DNA of 64,000 nucleotides from Burkholderia pseudomultivorans (GCF_902499075.1 NZ_CABVPP010000010.1:87195-151194); one strand, 5' to 3'; shown: positions 8,914-17,681, counted from the stretch's first letter. Notes: generated by a model not told the origin, from the sequence alone. A program made the numbers and translations.

Positions 8914-9054
8914 ATGAAGACGCTTTTCTGCCTGTTGGCGGCCGCGCTCGTTTGCGCGGCCTGTGCGCAGGGCGGCACGGGTGCCGCCGGCGAGCGGGGC
9001 GGCAGCCTCGAGATGTACGGCACGATCGACCAGGGCATCACGGTGCGGCGCTGA
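8914..9054 (+). CDS. 46-residue exported peptide, possible lipoprotein
   Basis: MKTLFCLLAAALVCAACAQGG is a signal-like segment with three cysteines. The lipobox fit is imperfect: the residues before the last Cys are Cys-Ala-Ala. The mature part ends LEMYGTIDQGITVRR, which resembles the first strand of Burkholderia porins (LYGxIDxGI). It is too short to be a porin. No clear Shine-Dalgarno was seen. It has its own position between a divergent regulator and a thioesterase. I support it as a gene because of the signal-like start and the uninterrupted frame; function unknown. Confidence 0.55.
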   Translation: MKTLFCLLAAALVCAACAQGGTGAAGERGGSLEMYGTIDQGITVRR

Positions 9055-9117
9055 TCCCTGCGTGACGGGCCGGGCCGCCGCGCGGGGCCGGCCGCGACGC
9101 GTTGCCGCAGTGCAACG

Positions 9118-9123
9118 TATAAT
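9118..9123 (+). promoter_or_regulatory. Candidate -10 box for the thioesterase gene
   Basis: A consensus TATAAT lies 40 bases before the start of the thioesterase gene in otherwise GC-rich DNA. No good -35 hexamer was found at 16-18 bases. Confidence 0.45.
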
Positions 9124-9162
9124 GCGCCGATTACAGCGCCCATGCCGCCTGGAGCCAACAAG

Positions 9163-9675
9163 ATGTCCCAACCGTCCCCCGTGCCGGCCGCCCTCGACCG
9201 CACCGAAACCGTATTCCGCTTCCTTGCCGAGCCGTCTTCCGTGAACTTCGGCGGCAAGGTGCATGGCGGCGCGCTGATGAAATGGATCGACGAGGTCGCA
9301 TACGCGTGCGCGGCGGTCTGGTCGAGCCGCTATTGCGTGACGGTGAGCGTCGGCAACATCCGTTTCCAGCGGCCGATCCTGGTCGGCAACCTGGTCGAGC
9401 TGAAGGCGCGCGTCGTCGCGACCGGGCGCACCAGCATGCACATCCACGTGTCGGTGCACGCCGGCGATCCGAAGGGCGGCGTGTTGCGCCAGACGACCGA
9501 CTGCCTCGTCGTGTTCGTCGCGGTCGACGAGAACGGCAACCCGCTGCCGGTCCCGACGTTCGTGCCCGAGACCGACGAGGAGAAGCGTCTGGCGAAGTAT
9601 GCGATGGACGTGCGCGCGGCGCTCGACAAGATCGTCGAGATGAAGCCGGAAGAGGTCGCGAAGGGCGAGATCTGA
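9163..9675 (+). CDS. Acyl-CoA thioesterase (hot-dog fold, YciA/ACOT type)
   Basis: Hydrolyses acyl-CoA to free fatty acid and CoA. The 170 residues form one hot-dog domain, with the FGGKVHGGALMKWIDEVAY active-site segment (conserved Gly-Gly and Asp on the hot-dog helix) and the RFQRPILVGNLVEL strand typical of the YciA/cytosolic acyl-CoA hydrolase family. The start at MSQPS was chosen because GGAG sits 8 bases upstream; an in-frame ATG 21 bases earlier has none. The C-terminal 35 residues are charged and probably helical. Confidence 0.9.
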   Translation: MSQPSPVPAALDRTETVFRFLAEPSSVNFGGKVHGGALMKWIDEVAYACAAVWSSRYCVTVSVGNIRFQRPILVGNLVELKARVVATGRTSMHIHVSVHAGDPKGGVLRQTTDCLVVFVAVDENGNPLPVPTFVPETDEEKRLAKYAMDVRAALDKIVEMKPEEVAKGEI

Positions 9676-9680
9676 CGGTT

Positions 9681-9700
9681 CGGGGGCGGCGTCGCCCCCG
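9681..9700 (+). terminator. Hairpin after the thioesterase gene
   Basis: CGGGGGCG-GCGT-CGCCCCCG is a perfect 8-bp stem with a tetraloop, starting 5 bases after the stop and followed by TTTG. It lies between convergent genes (thioesterase and fumC). Confidence 0.65.
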
Positions 9701-9766
9701 TTTGCCGTGCATGGATCGCGCGCCGGACGTCGCCGCCGACGCGCGCAACGGGTAAGGGCGCCCGGC

Positions 9767-11161
9767 TCAGCGCGTGCCGATCATCTGCTCGGGACGCACC
9801 CACGCATCGAATTCCGCTTCGGTCAGATAGCCGAGCGCGAGCGCGGCCGCCTTCAGCGTCGTGCCTTCCTTGTGCGCCTTCTTCGCGATCTGCGCGGCCT
9901 TGTCGTAGCCGATATGCGGGTTGAGCGCCGTCACCAGCATCAGCGATTCGTTCAGCAGCAGGTCGATACGTGCGCGGTTCGGCTCGATGCCCACCGCGCA
10001 ATGATCGTTGAAGCTCTGCGCGCCGTCGGCGAGCAGCCGCACCGACTGCAGCACGTTGTGCACGATCATCGGCCGGAACACGTTCAGCTCGAAATTGCCG
10101 CTCGCGCCGCCGACGTTCACCGCGACGTCGTTGCCGAACACCTGGCAGCACAGCATCGTCACGGCTTCCGACTGCGTCGGATTCACCTTGCCCGGCATGA
10201 TCGAGCTGCCCGGCTCGTTCTCCGGAATCGACAGCTCGCCGAGCCCGCAGCGCGGCCCGCTCGCGAGCCAGCGCACGTCGTTCGCGATCTTCATCAGGCT
10301 TGCCGCGACGGTCTTCAGCGCGCCATGCGCAAACACCAGCGCGTCGGCGGCCGCCATCACCTCGAACTTGTTCGGCGCGGTCGCGAACGGCAGCTTCGTC
10401 AGCCGGCCGATCTCGTCGGCGACGCGCACCGCGAATTCCGGATGCGCGTTCAGGCCGGTGCCGACCGCGGTGCCGCCGAGCGCGAGCTGGTACAGGTGCG
10501 GCAGCGCCGATTCGACGTGCCGGATGCCCTGGTCGAGCTGCGCGACGTAGCCGGAGAATTCCTGGCCGAGCGTGAGCGGCGTCGCGTCCTGCAGGTGCGT
10601 GCGGCCGATCTTCACGATATCGGCGAAGGCCTTCGATTTCGCGTCGAGCGTCGCGCGCAGCGTGTGCAGCGCGGGCAGCAGATGGTTGACGATCGCGTAC
10701 GCGGCCGCGACGTGCATCGCAGTCGGGAACACGTCGTTCGACGACTGGCCGCGGTTCACGTCGTCGTTCGGATGGACCTTGCGCGCCTCGCCGCGCTCGC
10801 CGCCCATCAGTTCGCTCGCGCGGTTTGCGATCACCTCGTTGAGGTTCATGTTGGTCTGCGTGCCGGAGCCCGTCTGCCAGACGGCGAGCGGGAATTCGCG
10901 CGGATGCTTGCCGGCGATGATTTCGTCGGCCGCGGCGATGATCGCCTGCGCCTTGTCGTCGGCCAGCACGCCGAGCGACTGGTTCACGGCGGCCGCCGCG
11001 CGCTTGACGATCGCGAGCGCGTGGATCAGCTCGGGCGACTGCTTCTCGGTCGAGATCCGGAAATTCTGCAGCGAGCGCTCGGTCTGCGCGCCCCAGAGCC
11101 GGTCGGCCGGCACGGCGATCTCGCCGAACGTGTCGCGTTCCATCCGAACTGCTTCGTTCAT
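9767..11161 (-). CDS. fumC: Fumarate hydratase, class II
   Basis: Interconverts fumarate and malate in the TCA cycle without an iron-sulfur cluster. The 464 residues match the FumC length. The fumarase/aspartase signature [11 protein letters not shown] is at 318-328, the substrate-binding [10 protein letters not shown] at about 97-106, and [10 protein letters not shown] near 186-195 carries the active-site His. The start [15 protein letters not shown] was chosen because a strong AGGAGG lies just upstream and the longer frame adds only arginine-rich sequence. It is transcribed alone, away from the MATE pump gene. Confidence 0.97.
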   Translation of the reverse strand: MNEAVRMERDTFGEIAVPADRLWGAQTERSLQNFRISTEKQSPELIHALAIVKRAAAAVNQSLGVLADDKAQAIIAAADEIIAGKHPREFPLAVWQTGSGTQTNMNLNEVIANRASELMGGERGEARKVHPNDDVNRGQSSNDVFPTAMHVAAAYAIVNHLLPALHTLRATLDAKSKAFADIVKIGRTHLQDATPLTLGQEFSGYVAQLDQGIRHVESALPHLYQLALGGTAVGTGLNAHPEFAVRVADEIGRLTKLPFATAPNKFEVMAAADALVFAHGALKTVAASLMKIANDVRWLASGPRCGLGELSIPENEPGSSIMPGKVNPTQSEAVTMLCCQVFGNDVAVNVGGASGNFELNVFRPMIVHNVLQSVRLLADGAQSFNDHCAVGIEPNRARIDLLLNESLMLVTALNPHIGYDKAAQIAKKAHKEGTTLKAAALALGYLTEAEFDAWVRPEQMIGTR

Positions 11162-11302
11162 GATGCACTCCTCCTGGAAAGGGGAAAGGCCGCGCGGTGC
11201 GCGGCGTCGGGCGTATCGTGGGGCGGTCGCGCCGCACGCGCGGCGTCTTCGGGCTTCAACCGACAAGCATAGCGCCGGTCGCGATTTCGCGTCGTGTCGG
11301 GC

Positions 11303-12691
11303 TCAGCGCGCTGCTGCGGCGAGCGACGCGCTCTTCAGATGAAAGCGCCACGCGAGCAGCACGGCGACGCTCGCGAGGCCGGCCGCGAGCCCCCACCACA
11401 GGCCGCGCGCGCCAAGGCCCGCGTGGAACGCAAGCCAGTAGCCGGTCGGAAAGCCGATGCCCCAGTAGCCGAAGGTCGCGGCGAGCATCGGGATGCGCGT
11501 GTCTTTCAGCCCGCGCAGCGCGCCGGACGCGACGGTCTGCATTCCGTCGACGATCTGGAACACCGCGGCGATGCCGAGCAGCGACGCGGCGAGCGACACC
11601 GTGGCCGCGTTGGCCGGATCGTCGAGATGCAGGTACAGGCCGACGATCGCATGCGGCGCGACGATCAGCACGAGGCCCGACAGCGACATGAACGCGACGC
11701 CGAGCCCGAGCGCGACGAAGCCCGCGTGGCGCGCGGCGACCGGCGCGCCCGCGCCGACCCAGTAGCCGACCCGCACATTGGCGGCCTGGCCGATCGCGAG
11801 CGGCACCATGAACGCGACCGACGCGACGTTCAGCGCGATCTGGTGCGCAGCGAGCGAGGTCGCGCCGAGCACGCCGATGGTCAGGCCGGTGGCGAGAAAC
11901 AGCGTCGATTCGACCCCGTACGTGATCGCGACCGGCCAGCCGATGCCGATCAGCTCGCTCATCACGGGCAGCTTCGGGCGCGCGGCGGTCACGAAGTGAC
12001 GGAAGCGCTGCCGGCCGTGCAGCAGCCAGATCAACGCGAGCGCGGTGAGCCAGATGGTGATCGTCGTCGCGACCGCCGAACCGAGGAAGCCGAGGCGCGG
12101 CAGCCCGAACGCGCCGTGGATCAGCCCGTAGTTCAGCACGCCGTTGACGCCGACGCCGCCGATCGACACCCACAGCAGCCGGCGCGCCGCGCCGATCGCG
12201 GGCAGGAACGCCCGCATCAGGCCGACGCCGATCAGGCTGCCGAGCGCGGCGAAGCGCAGCACGCCCGTGTACTCGCCGACATGGCGGGCGAGCGTCGGCG
12301 GCTCGTGGAACATCAGCAGGATCGGTTCGGACAGCGACAGCGCGACGATCGCCGGAATCGCGAGCAGCACCGACAGCACGAAGCCGGTCCAGTAGATGTG
12401 CGGCACGCGATGGTCGGCCTGCGCGCCGCGCGCGTGCGCGACGCTGACGCTCACCGACGACAGCACGCCCTGCAGCACCGTCACGATGACGAAGAAGAAG
12501 TTCGCGCCGAGCCCGCCCGCCGCGAGCGAATCGGGGCCGAGCGAGCCGAGCAGCACCGTGTCAGTGACGCTCATCGCCATCTGCGAGAGCTGCGCGATCG
12601 CGAGCGGCGCGGCGAGGCGAGCGGTATCGGCGGCGTGACTGGACAGGGACGGCGGCGCGGCGGCCGTCCGCGTGAGACCGGAATGCGACAT
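11303..12691 (-). CDS. MATE-family multidrug efflux transporter (NorM-like)
   Basis: A 462-residue inner-membrane protein with about twelve hydrophobic segments in two similar halves, the hallmark of the MATE family. These antiporters export cationic drugs and dyes in exchange for sodium or protons. The N-terminal LAAPLAIAQLSQMAMSVTDTVLLG segment matches the first MATE helix, with the conserved Pro and the D in the VDT-like turn. The Shine-Dalgarno is weak. It is followed on the same strand by fumC, with a 141-bp gap, so they are probably separate units. Substrate cannot be told from sequence. Confidence 0.92.
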   Translation of the reverse strand: MSHSGLTRTAAAPPSLSSHAADTARLAAPLAIAQLSQMAMSVTDTVLLGSLGPDSLAAGGLGANFFFVIVTVLQGVLSSVSVSVAHARGAQADHRVPHIYWTGFVLSVLLAIPAIVALSLSEPILLMFHEPPTLARHVGEYTGVLRFAALGSLIGVGLMRAFLPAIGAARRLLWVSIGGVGVNGVLNYGLIHGAFGLPRLGFLGSAVATTITIWLTALALIWLLHGRQRFRHFVTAARPKLPVMSELIGIGWPVAITYGVESTLFLATGLTIGVLGATSLAAHQIALNVASVAFMVPLAIGQAANVRVGYWVGAGAPVAARHAGFVALGLGVAFMSLSGLVLIVAPHAIVGLYLHLDDPANAATVSLAASLLGIAAVFQIVDGMQTVASGALRGLKDTRIPMLAATFGYWGIGFPTGYWLAFHAGLGARGLWWGLAAGLASVAVLLAWRFHLKSASLAAAAR

Positions 12692-12828
12692 GGCGTGGAC
12701 GCGCGGGTGCGGGCCCGCGCTTGTGGTTCTATTTTGTGAGAAAGCAAGCTTACGGCTTTATTGACCCCCTGTCGAACCTGCGTCGATGGCCACGTCGCGC
12801 GCAGGGGGATGCGCGGCGGCGGGCGCTG

Positions 12829-13047
12829 CTACGCGTCGTGCACCGCGATGCGCGTGTCGCCGAGCAGCACGACCTGGCCCGCGCGGATCTTGCAGGTCTT
12901 GCGCAGCTCGACCGCACCGTCGACTTTCACCGCGCCGGACGCGACGATCATTTTCGCGGTGCCGCCGCTGTCCGCGAGGCCGGTGATCTTGAGAAGGCTG
13001 TGCAGCTCGACGTAGTCGCCGGTCAGCGTGAAATCCAGGTTGGGCAT
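12829..13047 (-). CDS. S4-domain RNA-binding protein (YbcJ-like)
   Basis: A 72-residue protein that is almost entirely one S4 domain: LHSLLKITGLADSGGTAKMIVASGAVKVDG is the alpha-L motif seen in YbcJ of E. coli, and ends with the strand GQVVLLGDTRIAVHDA. YbcJ-type proteins are thought to bind structured RNA; the target is unknown. The start MPNLDF was chosen because it is the usual N-terminus of this short family; an upstream in-frame ATG would add 20 or more residues without homology. Confidence 0.85.
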   Translation of the reverse strand: MPNLDFTLTGDYVELHSLLKITGLADSGGTAKMIVASGAVKVDGAVELRKTCKIRAGQVVLLGDTRIAVHDA

Positions 13048-13317
13048 GACGAAGAACGCGCGCGGCGCGCGCAAGGAAGCGGAAGCAATCGCCCGCATCA
13101 TACGGCACCGCGGGCCGTCGCGCGAGCGCGGCCGGGCAGTTGTTAGCGACTGTGAGCGATTCGTCAGCAAATGAAACGGTGGGTAACAGTCTGAGAAATC
13201 CGAGAACCGGCCGTGCGAGCCGCGGGTCTGTTGGCGTACCTGCTGCGTGTTGCGGCGGGGGACGCGACGGAGCGCATCGACGCGCTTCGCGCCCACAACT
13301 TCTTGAGGAGGATTGTC

Positions 13318-13719
13318 ATGTCCAAGATTCGTACGATGCTGATCGGTGCCGCGCTGACGGCGTTCGCCACTTCGGCCGCATTCGCACAGACGGGCGCGGC
13401 GGCGCAGGGTTCGGCCGGTGCCGGCATGCAGGCGCAGACGCCTGCTGCGGGCGTCGGTGCGGGCGCTCAGGGCAGTGCCGGCGCGAACGCGTCGGGCAAT
13501 GCCGCCGGCACGGCGACGGACGCGGTCGGCACCGCGGCGGACGGCGCGAAGGATACGGCCGCGTCGGCCGTTCATTCGACCAAGAAGCACGCGAAGCACG
13601 CTGCGAAGTCGGCCAAGCATCACGCCGGTTCGGCGAAGACCAAGGCCGGCGAAGCGGCGGACGGCGATGCGTCGGCCGGCGTGCAGGGCGGCGCATCGGC
13701 CTCGGGCGCCACGCAGTAA
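13318..13719 (+). CDS. Ala/Gly-rich exported protein of unknown function
   Basis: A 133-residue protein with a clear signal peptide (MSKIRTMLIGAALTAFATSA, cleavage after AFA-QT near residue 24). The mature part is low-complexity Ala/Gly/Thr followed by a Lys/His-rich block (HSTKKHAKHAAKSAKHHAG, about residues 84-103) reminiscent of histone H1-like or acid-shock proteins. GAGGAGG lies 6-7 bases before the ATG. It is probably periplasmic. The family is not recognised; composition alone does not give a function. Confidence 0.75.
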   Translation: MSKIRTMLIGAALTAFATSAAFAQTGAAAQGSAGAGMQAQTPAAGVGAGAQGSAGANASGNAAGTATDAVGTAADGAKDTAASAVHSTKKHAKHAAKSAKHHAGSAKTKAGEAADGDASAGVQGGASASGATQ

Positions 13720-13779
13720 GCGGTGCCTGAACGCCGCACGACGCCCGCCCCGGACGGCGCGTCGTGACGGCGTTTGCCG

Positions 13780-13815
13780 AACGGCCCGGTTCGCCTGTGC
13801 GCGAACCGGGCCGTT
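13780..13815. terminator. Bidirectional terminator
   Basis: A perfect 15-bp stem (AACGGCCCGGTTCGC with GCGAACCGGGCCGTT, loop of 6) followed by TTTC lies between two convergent genes. Confidence 0.9.
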
Positions 13816-13836
13816 TTCACGTGCGCGGGCGCGCGG

Positions 13837-14610
13837 TCACGGCCGGCGCGGCCCCGGTCCCTGGCCCTGCGGCGCCCGCGCGGCCGGCGTGAACACGCTG
13901 CGCAGCCACGCGGCGAGCCGCGCGAACACGTCGTACGGCTCCTCGACGAAGATCTCGGGTTTCAGCAGCCGCAGGTATTCCATGATCTGCTGCGCTTCCT
14001 GTTTCTGGAACGAGCCGTGCGAGAGCCCGAGCCGCAGCAGGCCGCGCAGTTCGCCGAGCTTGTCGCGCGCGGCGCTGCCCACGCTCATCTCGCACGCGAG
14101 CTTCGCTTCGTAGATCCGCTGCCGCAGCGATTCCGCAAGGCGCCACGCGGGCGTCTGCATCATTTCCTCGAGCGCCTGGATGTCATGCACCGCGCTCTTG
14201 ATCTGCGCGGCGAGCGGGTCGACCAGCGATGCGTCCCCCTGCGCTTCGGCGACGATTGCCTTCGCCCAGTCGCGGCACGCCTTCGCGAGTTCGTCGGGCG
14301 TCCACTCGGCGCGCGACGCGAAGCCGAAGCCGAACTCGCCGGCCTGGCGCATCAGGATCGCGACGACGTCCGGGAATTCCTTGTCGAGCGTGCGCTTCGC
14401 CCACGCGTACTGGCCGCCTTCGAGCATTCGCTGCACCGCGTGCTCGGTCAGCGGCACCATGTTGTCGAGCAGCTTGGCGCGCAGGAAATCCTCGAACGAC
14501 GGCGTCGCGAAATGCGGGTCGAGTTTCAGCGATACGCGCACGAACGCGTCGTAGTCCTTGCGCAGGGACGCGACGGTGTCGTCCTTCAGGGATAGGGTGA
14601 TCTGGCCCAT
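13837..14610 (-). CDS. Conserved-looking soluble protein of unknown function
   Basis: A 257-residue protein without signal peptide or membrane segment. It is mostly helical by composition. It begins MGQITLSLKDDTVASLRKDYDAFV, which looks like a short strand followed by a helix as in ribbon-helix-helix or DUF-type cytoplasmic proteins. The middle holds regular heptad-like helices (residues about 50-220) and the end (APQGQGPGPRRP) is disordered. I do not recognise a family. The start fits the frame and a purine-rich GAGATGA upstream. It stands alone between a terminator and the azlD gene, which is on the same strand 160 bases upstream; co-transcription with azlCD is possible. Confidence 0.75.
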   Translation of the reverse strand: MGQITLSLKDDTVASLRKDYDAFVRVSLKLDPHFATPSFEDFLRAKLLDNMVPLTEHAVQRMLEGGQYAWAKRTLDKEFPDVVAILMRQAGEFGFGFASRAEWTPDELAKACRDWAKAIVAEAQGDASLVDPLAAQIKSAVHDIQALEEMMQTPAWRLAESLRQRIYEAKLACEMSVGSAARDKLGELRGLLRLGLSHGSFQKQEAQQIMEYLRLLKPEIFVEEPYDVFARLAAWLRSVFTPAARAPQGQGPGPRRP

Positions 14611-14770
14611 GAATCATCTCGATGGCGGCCTGCGCGTGCGGCGGACGACGCGGCGCGCCGGGGCCGGGCGCCGCGTCGACGAGCCGGTTCGCGCCGAGGC
14701 CGATGGCGGGTCTTCCCTCCCTATATCGGCGCGCGGGCCGCAAACTTGAGCGCGCGCCGGCGCGCCGCGC

Positions 14771-15109
14771 TCAGGCCGCCGGCCAGTGCGGCAGCACGAG
14801 GCCCTGCCACAGGAAGAACACCGCGAGCCCGACCGCGATCGTCACGAGCGGGCGGCGTGTCGTCGCCGACACGAGCACCGCGGCGAGCCCGCCGACCAGC
14901 TGCGGATTGCGCCAGCTCAGCTCGGCCGCGCCGCCGTGCGGCGACACGACCATCGGCACGATGATCGCGGTCAGCACCGTGACGGGCACGAAGCCGAGCG
15001 CGGTCCGCACGAGCGGCGGGAACGCCAGCCGTTCGCCGAACAGGAACAGCGTCGTGCGGATCGCGTAGGTGATGACGGCCATGCCGAGGATCAGCAGCGC
15101 GTAGCTCAC
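14771..15109 (-). CDS. azlD: AzlD, small subunit of branched-chain amino acid exporter
   Basis: A 112-residue membrane protein with about four hydrophobic segments, the size and pattern of AzlD. With AzlC it forms an exporter for branched-chain or related amino acids (BrnFE in Corynebacterium, YgaZH in E. coli). It starts with GTG at 15109, and the GTGA overlaps the azlC stop by four bases, so translation is probably coupled. Conserved features include TYAIRTTLFLFGERLAFPPLV near the N-terminus and a Leu/Ala-rich C-terminal helix. Confidence 0.92.
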   Translation of the reverse strand: MSYALLILGMAVITYAIRTTLFLFGERLAFPPLVRTALGFVPVTVLTAIIVPMVVSPHGGAAELSWRNPQLVGGLAAVLVSATTRRPLVTIAVGLAVFFLWQGLVLPHWPAA

Positions 15110-15858
15110 GATGCAGCCTCCGTGCGGGAACCGGCGCGCGTGCGGGCGTGCAGCAGCGTGAGCGCGACGCCGACCGCGACGCCGGCCGCGACCGCGCCGA
15201 GCAGCCCGAGCTTGTACGGCCAGCCCTGCCAGAAGTACGCGAGCGTGCCGGCCGTCGCGGCGGCCGCGAAATAGCGCAGCGTGCCGAGCTGCGGGACGAC
15301 GATCGCGATGAAGGTCGCCGCCATCGCGAAGTCGAGGCCGAGCGACTGCAGGCCCGGGAACGCCGCGCCGAAGCCGATGCCCGCGAGCGTCCAGACCTGC
15401 CAGTTCAGGTACATCGCGAGCCCCGAGCCGAAGAAGTAGTGGGGGCCGATCGTGCCGGGCGGGAAGTGCCGGTAGTGCGCGTAGGCGACCGCGAACACCT
15501 CGTCGGTCATCAGCGCGCCGAGCGTCGCGCGCCAGCGTAGCGGCAGGTGCGCGACATACGGCGCGAGCGTGGCGCTGTACAGCAGATGGCGCAGGTTCAC
15601 GATCAGCGTGGTCGCGAGCACGACGATGAAGCTCGCGCTGCCGGCGATCAGGCCGAGCGCGATGAACTGCGCGGAGCCCGCGAACACGGCGAGCGACATC
15701 AGCGCGCCGTGCCACGCGGCGAGCGGGCCGCCGCCGACGAGCGTGCCGAAGATCACGCCGAACGGGGCGGCGCCGACCATCATCGGAATCGTGTCGCGCG
15801 CGCCGTCGAGCCATTCGTCGAGCGGGCGGCGGGCGGGTGATCGCGGTATCGAATTCAA
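15106..15858 (-). CDS. azlC: AzlC, large subunit of branched-chain amino acid exporter
   Basis: A 250-residue inner-membrane protein with about six hydrophobic segments. The PFGVIFGTLVGG motif, the SLAVFAGSAQFIALGLI segment and NLRHLLYSATLAPY are typical of the AzlC/YgaZ family. It starts with TTG: the strong GGAGGAGG lies 4 bases before the TTG and no ATG or GTG is placed as well. TTG starts are rare and lower initiation, which may limit exporter amounts. The gene sits 195 bp downstream of an AraC-type regulator on the same strand. Confidence 0.93.
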   Translation of the reverse strand: MNSIPRSPARRPLDEWLDGARDTIPMMVGAAPFGVIFGTLVGGGPLAAWHGALMSLAVFAGSAQFIALGLIAGSASFIVVLATTLIVNLRHLLYSATLAPYVAHLPLRWRATLGALMTDEVFAVAYAHYRHFPPGTIGPHYFFGSGLAMYLNWQVWTLAGIGFGAAFPGLQSLGLDFAMAATFIAIVVPQLGTLRYFAAAATAGTLAYFWQGWPYKLGLLGAVAAGVAVGVALTLLHARTRAGSRTEAAS

Positions 15859-16053
15859 GATGCCTCCTCCATGTGCGGAAGGATAGCGGGCGGGTGCGCG
15901 GCCGGCTTGTACGTTCTTGCGGCGGGCGACGGTGTTGCGAGAGGAGTGCGCCGGCGGTGTCGGGCGCGTTGGGCGCGGCGCGTTCGGGCGGCGAAACGGG
16001 CAGCAAAACGGCCTGCGAAGCGGCCGCCCGGTCGCGACGGCAACGTTACCGCG

Positions 16054-16956
16054 TCAACGCGCCTGCCAGCGTCCGGGCGGCACGCCGAACATGCGCTTGA
16101 AGTGTCGCGTGAAATGGCTCTGGTCGACGAAGCCGCTGGCCGCTGCGACCTCGGCGACCGGCGCGCCCGCGCGCAGCGGCGCAAGCGCGCGCTGCAGCCG
16201 CAGCTGGTTGCGCCACGCGTGCGGCGGCATGCCGGTCGCACGCGTGAACAGCCGCGCCGCGTGGAACGGCGACAATCTGGCCGCCTGCGCGACGTCGGCG
16301 AGCGTCACCGCGCCGGCGAGATCGGCGGCGAGTCGCTCGCGCATCGCTGCGACGCGCGGCTCGTCGGCCGCGAGCGGTGCCGGTCGCGGCCGCACGTCCG
16401 CATGGCGCACGATCAGCGTCGACAGCGCGTCGAGCATCGCGGTTTCGGCGGCGAGCGGATCGTAGATGCGCAGCGCGCCGGACGGCGGCCCGGTGCCGGT
16501 CGACTCCATAGGCGCGTGTGACGTCCGCACCGGTTCGCTGCCGGCCTCCATCATCCGGTGCGCGAGCGCGAGCCGGGCCGCGAGATCGGCGTCGCGGATC
16601 ACGCCGGGCGCGAACCACGGCGCATCCTGCGGGCGGCCGGCGATCGCGTCCGTGAGCGCGCGGATGAACTCGACCGGCACATAGCTGACGCGATAGCACC
16701 AGCCTTCGTCGACCGCGCGCGAACCCGTATGCACTTCGCCGGGGTTGATCACGGGCACGCTGCCCGTTTCCGCGACGTAGCCGTTGCCGCGATAAGTGTA
16801 GCGCTCTGCGCCTTCGAGGATCACGGGGATCGTGTATGCGTCGTGCCAGTGCGGCGCGAACGCATGGTCGCGATAGGTGGCCGTGAGCAGATCCGCGTCG
16901 GGCAGCAGCGGCGTGCGCCAGTAGCGGGCGGCGTCTCGAAGGCGGGAGGCGGACAT
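16054..16956 (-). CDS. AraC-family transcriptional regulator
   Basis: A 300-residue protein. Residues about 15-90 form an AraC-type cupin ligand domain, including HAFAPHWHDAYTIPVILEGAERYTYRG and the INPGEVHTG turn. Residues about 200-300 hold the two helix-turn-helix motifs, the second ending SGFVDQSHFTRHFKRMFGVPPGRWQ, the classical AraC signature. Its position directly upstream of azlCD in the same direction suggests that it controls amino-acid export; similar AraC-azlCD pairs exist in proteobacteria, but the inducer is unknown. Confidence 0.92.
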   Translation of the reverse strand: MSASRLRDAARYWRTPLLPDADLLTATYRDHAFAPHWHDAYTIPVILEGAERYTYRGNGYVAETGSVPVINPGEVHTGSRAVDEGWCYRVSYVPVEFIRALTDAIAGRPQDAPWFAPGVIRDADLAARLALAHRMMEAGSEPVRTSHAPMESTGTGPPSGALRIYDPLAAETAMLDALSTLIVRHADVRPRPAPLAADEPRVAAMRERLAADLAGAVTLADVAQAARLSPFHAARLFTRATGMPPHAWRNQLRLQRALAPLRAGAPVAEVAAASGFVDQSHFTRHFKRMFGVPPGRWQAR

Positions 16957-17011
16957 GGTCGGGCGCGGGAGCGGTCGAACCGACAGTGTATCGCTCGCGC
17001 GCCGGCCCGGC

Positions 17012-17494
17012 TTACTTGACCGGAATCGTCGTGCCGGCCGGCATCGGCACCGCGGTGACCGAGTTTTTCGGGCTGCCGCTGACGATGCGGTCGCTGTAGG
17101 TCAGGTAGACGAGCGTGTTGCGCTTCTTGTCGACCACGCGCACGACATGCAGCGTCTTGAAGATGAACGACATGCGCTCGCTGAACACATCGGTTTGCTG
17201 CCTGAGCGGTTCCTTGAAGCCGATCGGGCCGACCTGCCGGCACGCGATCGATGCTTCGCTCGGATCCTCGGCGACGCCGAGCGTGCCCTTGATGCCGCCT
17301 GTGCGGGCGCGCGACACGTAGCAGGTCACGCCGCTCACGAGCGGGTCGTCGTACGCTTCGACGACCACGCGGTCGGAGCCCGTCACGCGGAAATGGGTGT
17401 TGACGCTGCCGACTTCCTCCGCGTGCGCGAGCGGCGCGGCGGCGAAGGCGGTGACGAGGAGGGCGGACGCGGCGGAAAGGAGGCGATGCTTCAT
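17012..17494 (-). CDS. creA: CreA family exported protein
   Basis: A 160-residue protein with a signal peptide (cleavage after AHA-EE near residue 25). The mature domain carries the CreA pattern: VGSVNT near its start, DPLVSGVTCYVSRARTGG, GVAEDPSEASIACRQVGPI and SFIFKTLHVVRVVD. Two cysteines (in TCYVS and ACRQV) probably form a disulfide. CreA lies in the cre operon of E. coli but its molecular role is unknown; here no creBCD genes accompany it. Confidence 0.93.
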   Translation of the reverse strand: MKHRLLSAASALLVTAFAAAPLAHAEEVGSVNTHFRVTGSDRVVVEAYDDPLVSGVTCYVSRARTGGIKGTLGVAEDPSEASIACRQVGPIGFKEPLRQQTDVFSERMSFIFKTLHVVRVVDKKRNTLVYLTYSDRIVSGSPKNSVTAVPMPAGTTIPVK

Positions 17495-17572
17495 CGACGG
17501 AACCGGAGGCGAATGCGGGACGGCAACTCTAGCATGCGCGACACCGGACGGCGGAGCGGCACCGGAAAAACA

Positions 17573-17598
17573 AAAGGCCCGTCGAATGACGGGCCTTT
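17573..17598 (-). terminator. Terminator after the promoter-distal tRNA-Asn
   Basis: AAAGGCCCGTC and GACGGGCCTTT pair perfectly over 11 bp around a 4-base loop. On the minus strand the stem is followed by TTGTTTTT, ending the tRNA-Asn transcript before creA. Confidence 0.88.
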
Positions 17599-17605
17599 CG
17601 CTGTC

Positions 17606-17681
17606 TGGCTCCCCGACCTGGGCTCGAACCAGGGACCTACGGATTAACAGTCCGGCGCTCTACCGACTGAGCTATCGGGGA
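17606..17681 (-). tRNA. tRNA-Asn (anticodon GTT), promoter-distal copy
   Basis: A 76-nt tRNA with encoded CCA. On the minus strand the acceptor TCCCCGA pairs with TCGGGGA; the D-arm AGCTCAG, anticodon loop with GTT (CTGTTAA) and T-arm GGTTCGAGCC are all present. It is identical in sequence to the copy at 17752-17827. Confidence 0.98.

Noticed and set aside
13048-13623. N-terminal extension of the S4 protein to an ATG at 13623
   Set aside because: It would run antisense into the exported Ala/Gly-rich gene and cover a promoter region; the short S4 protein is complete without it.
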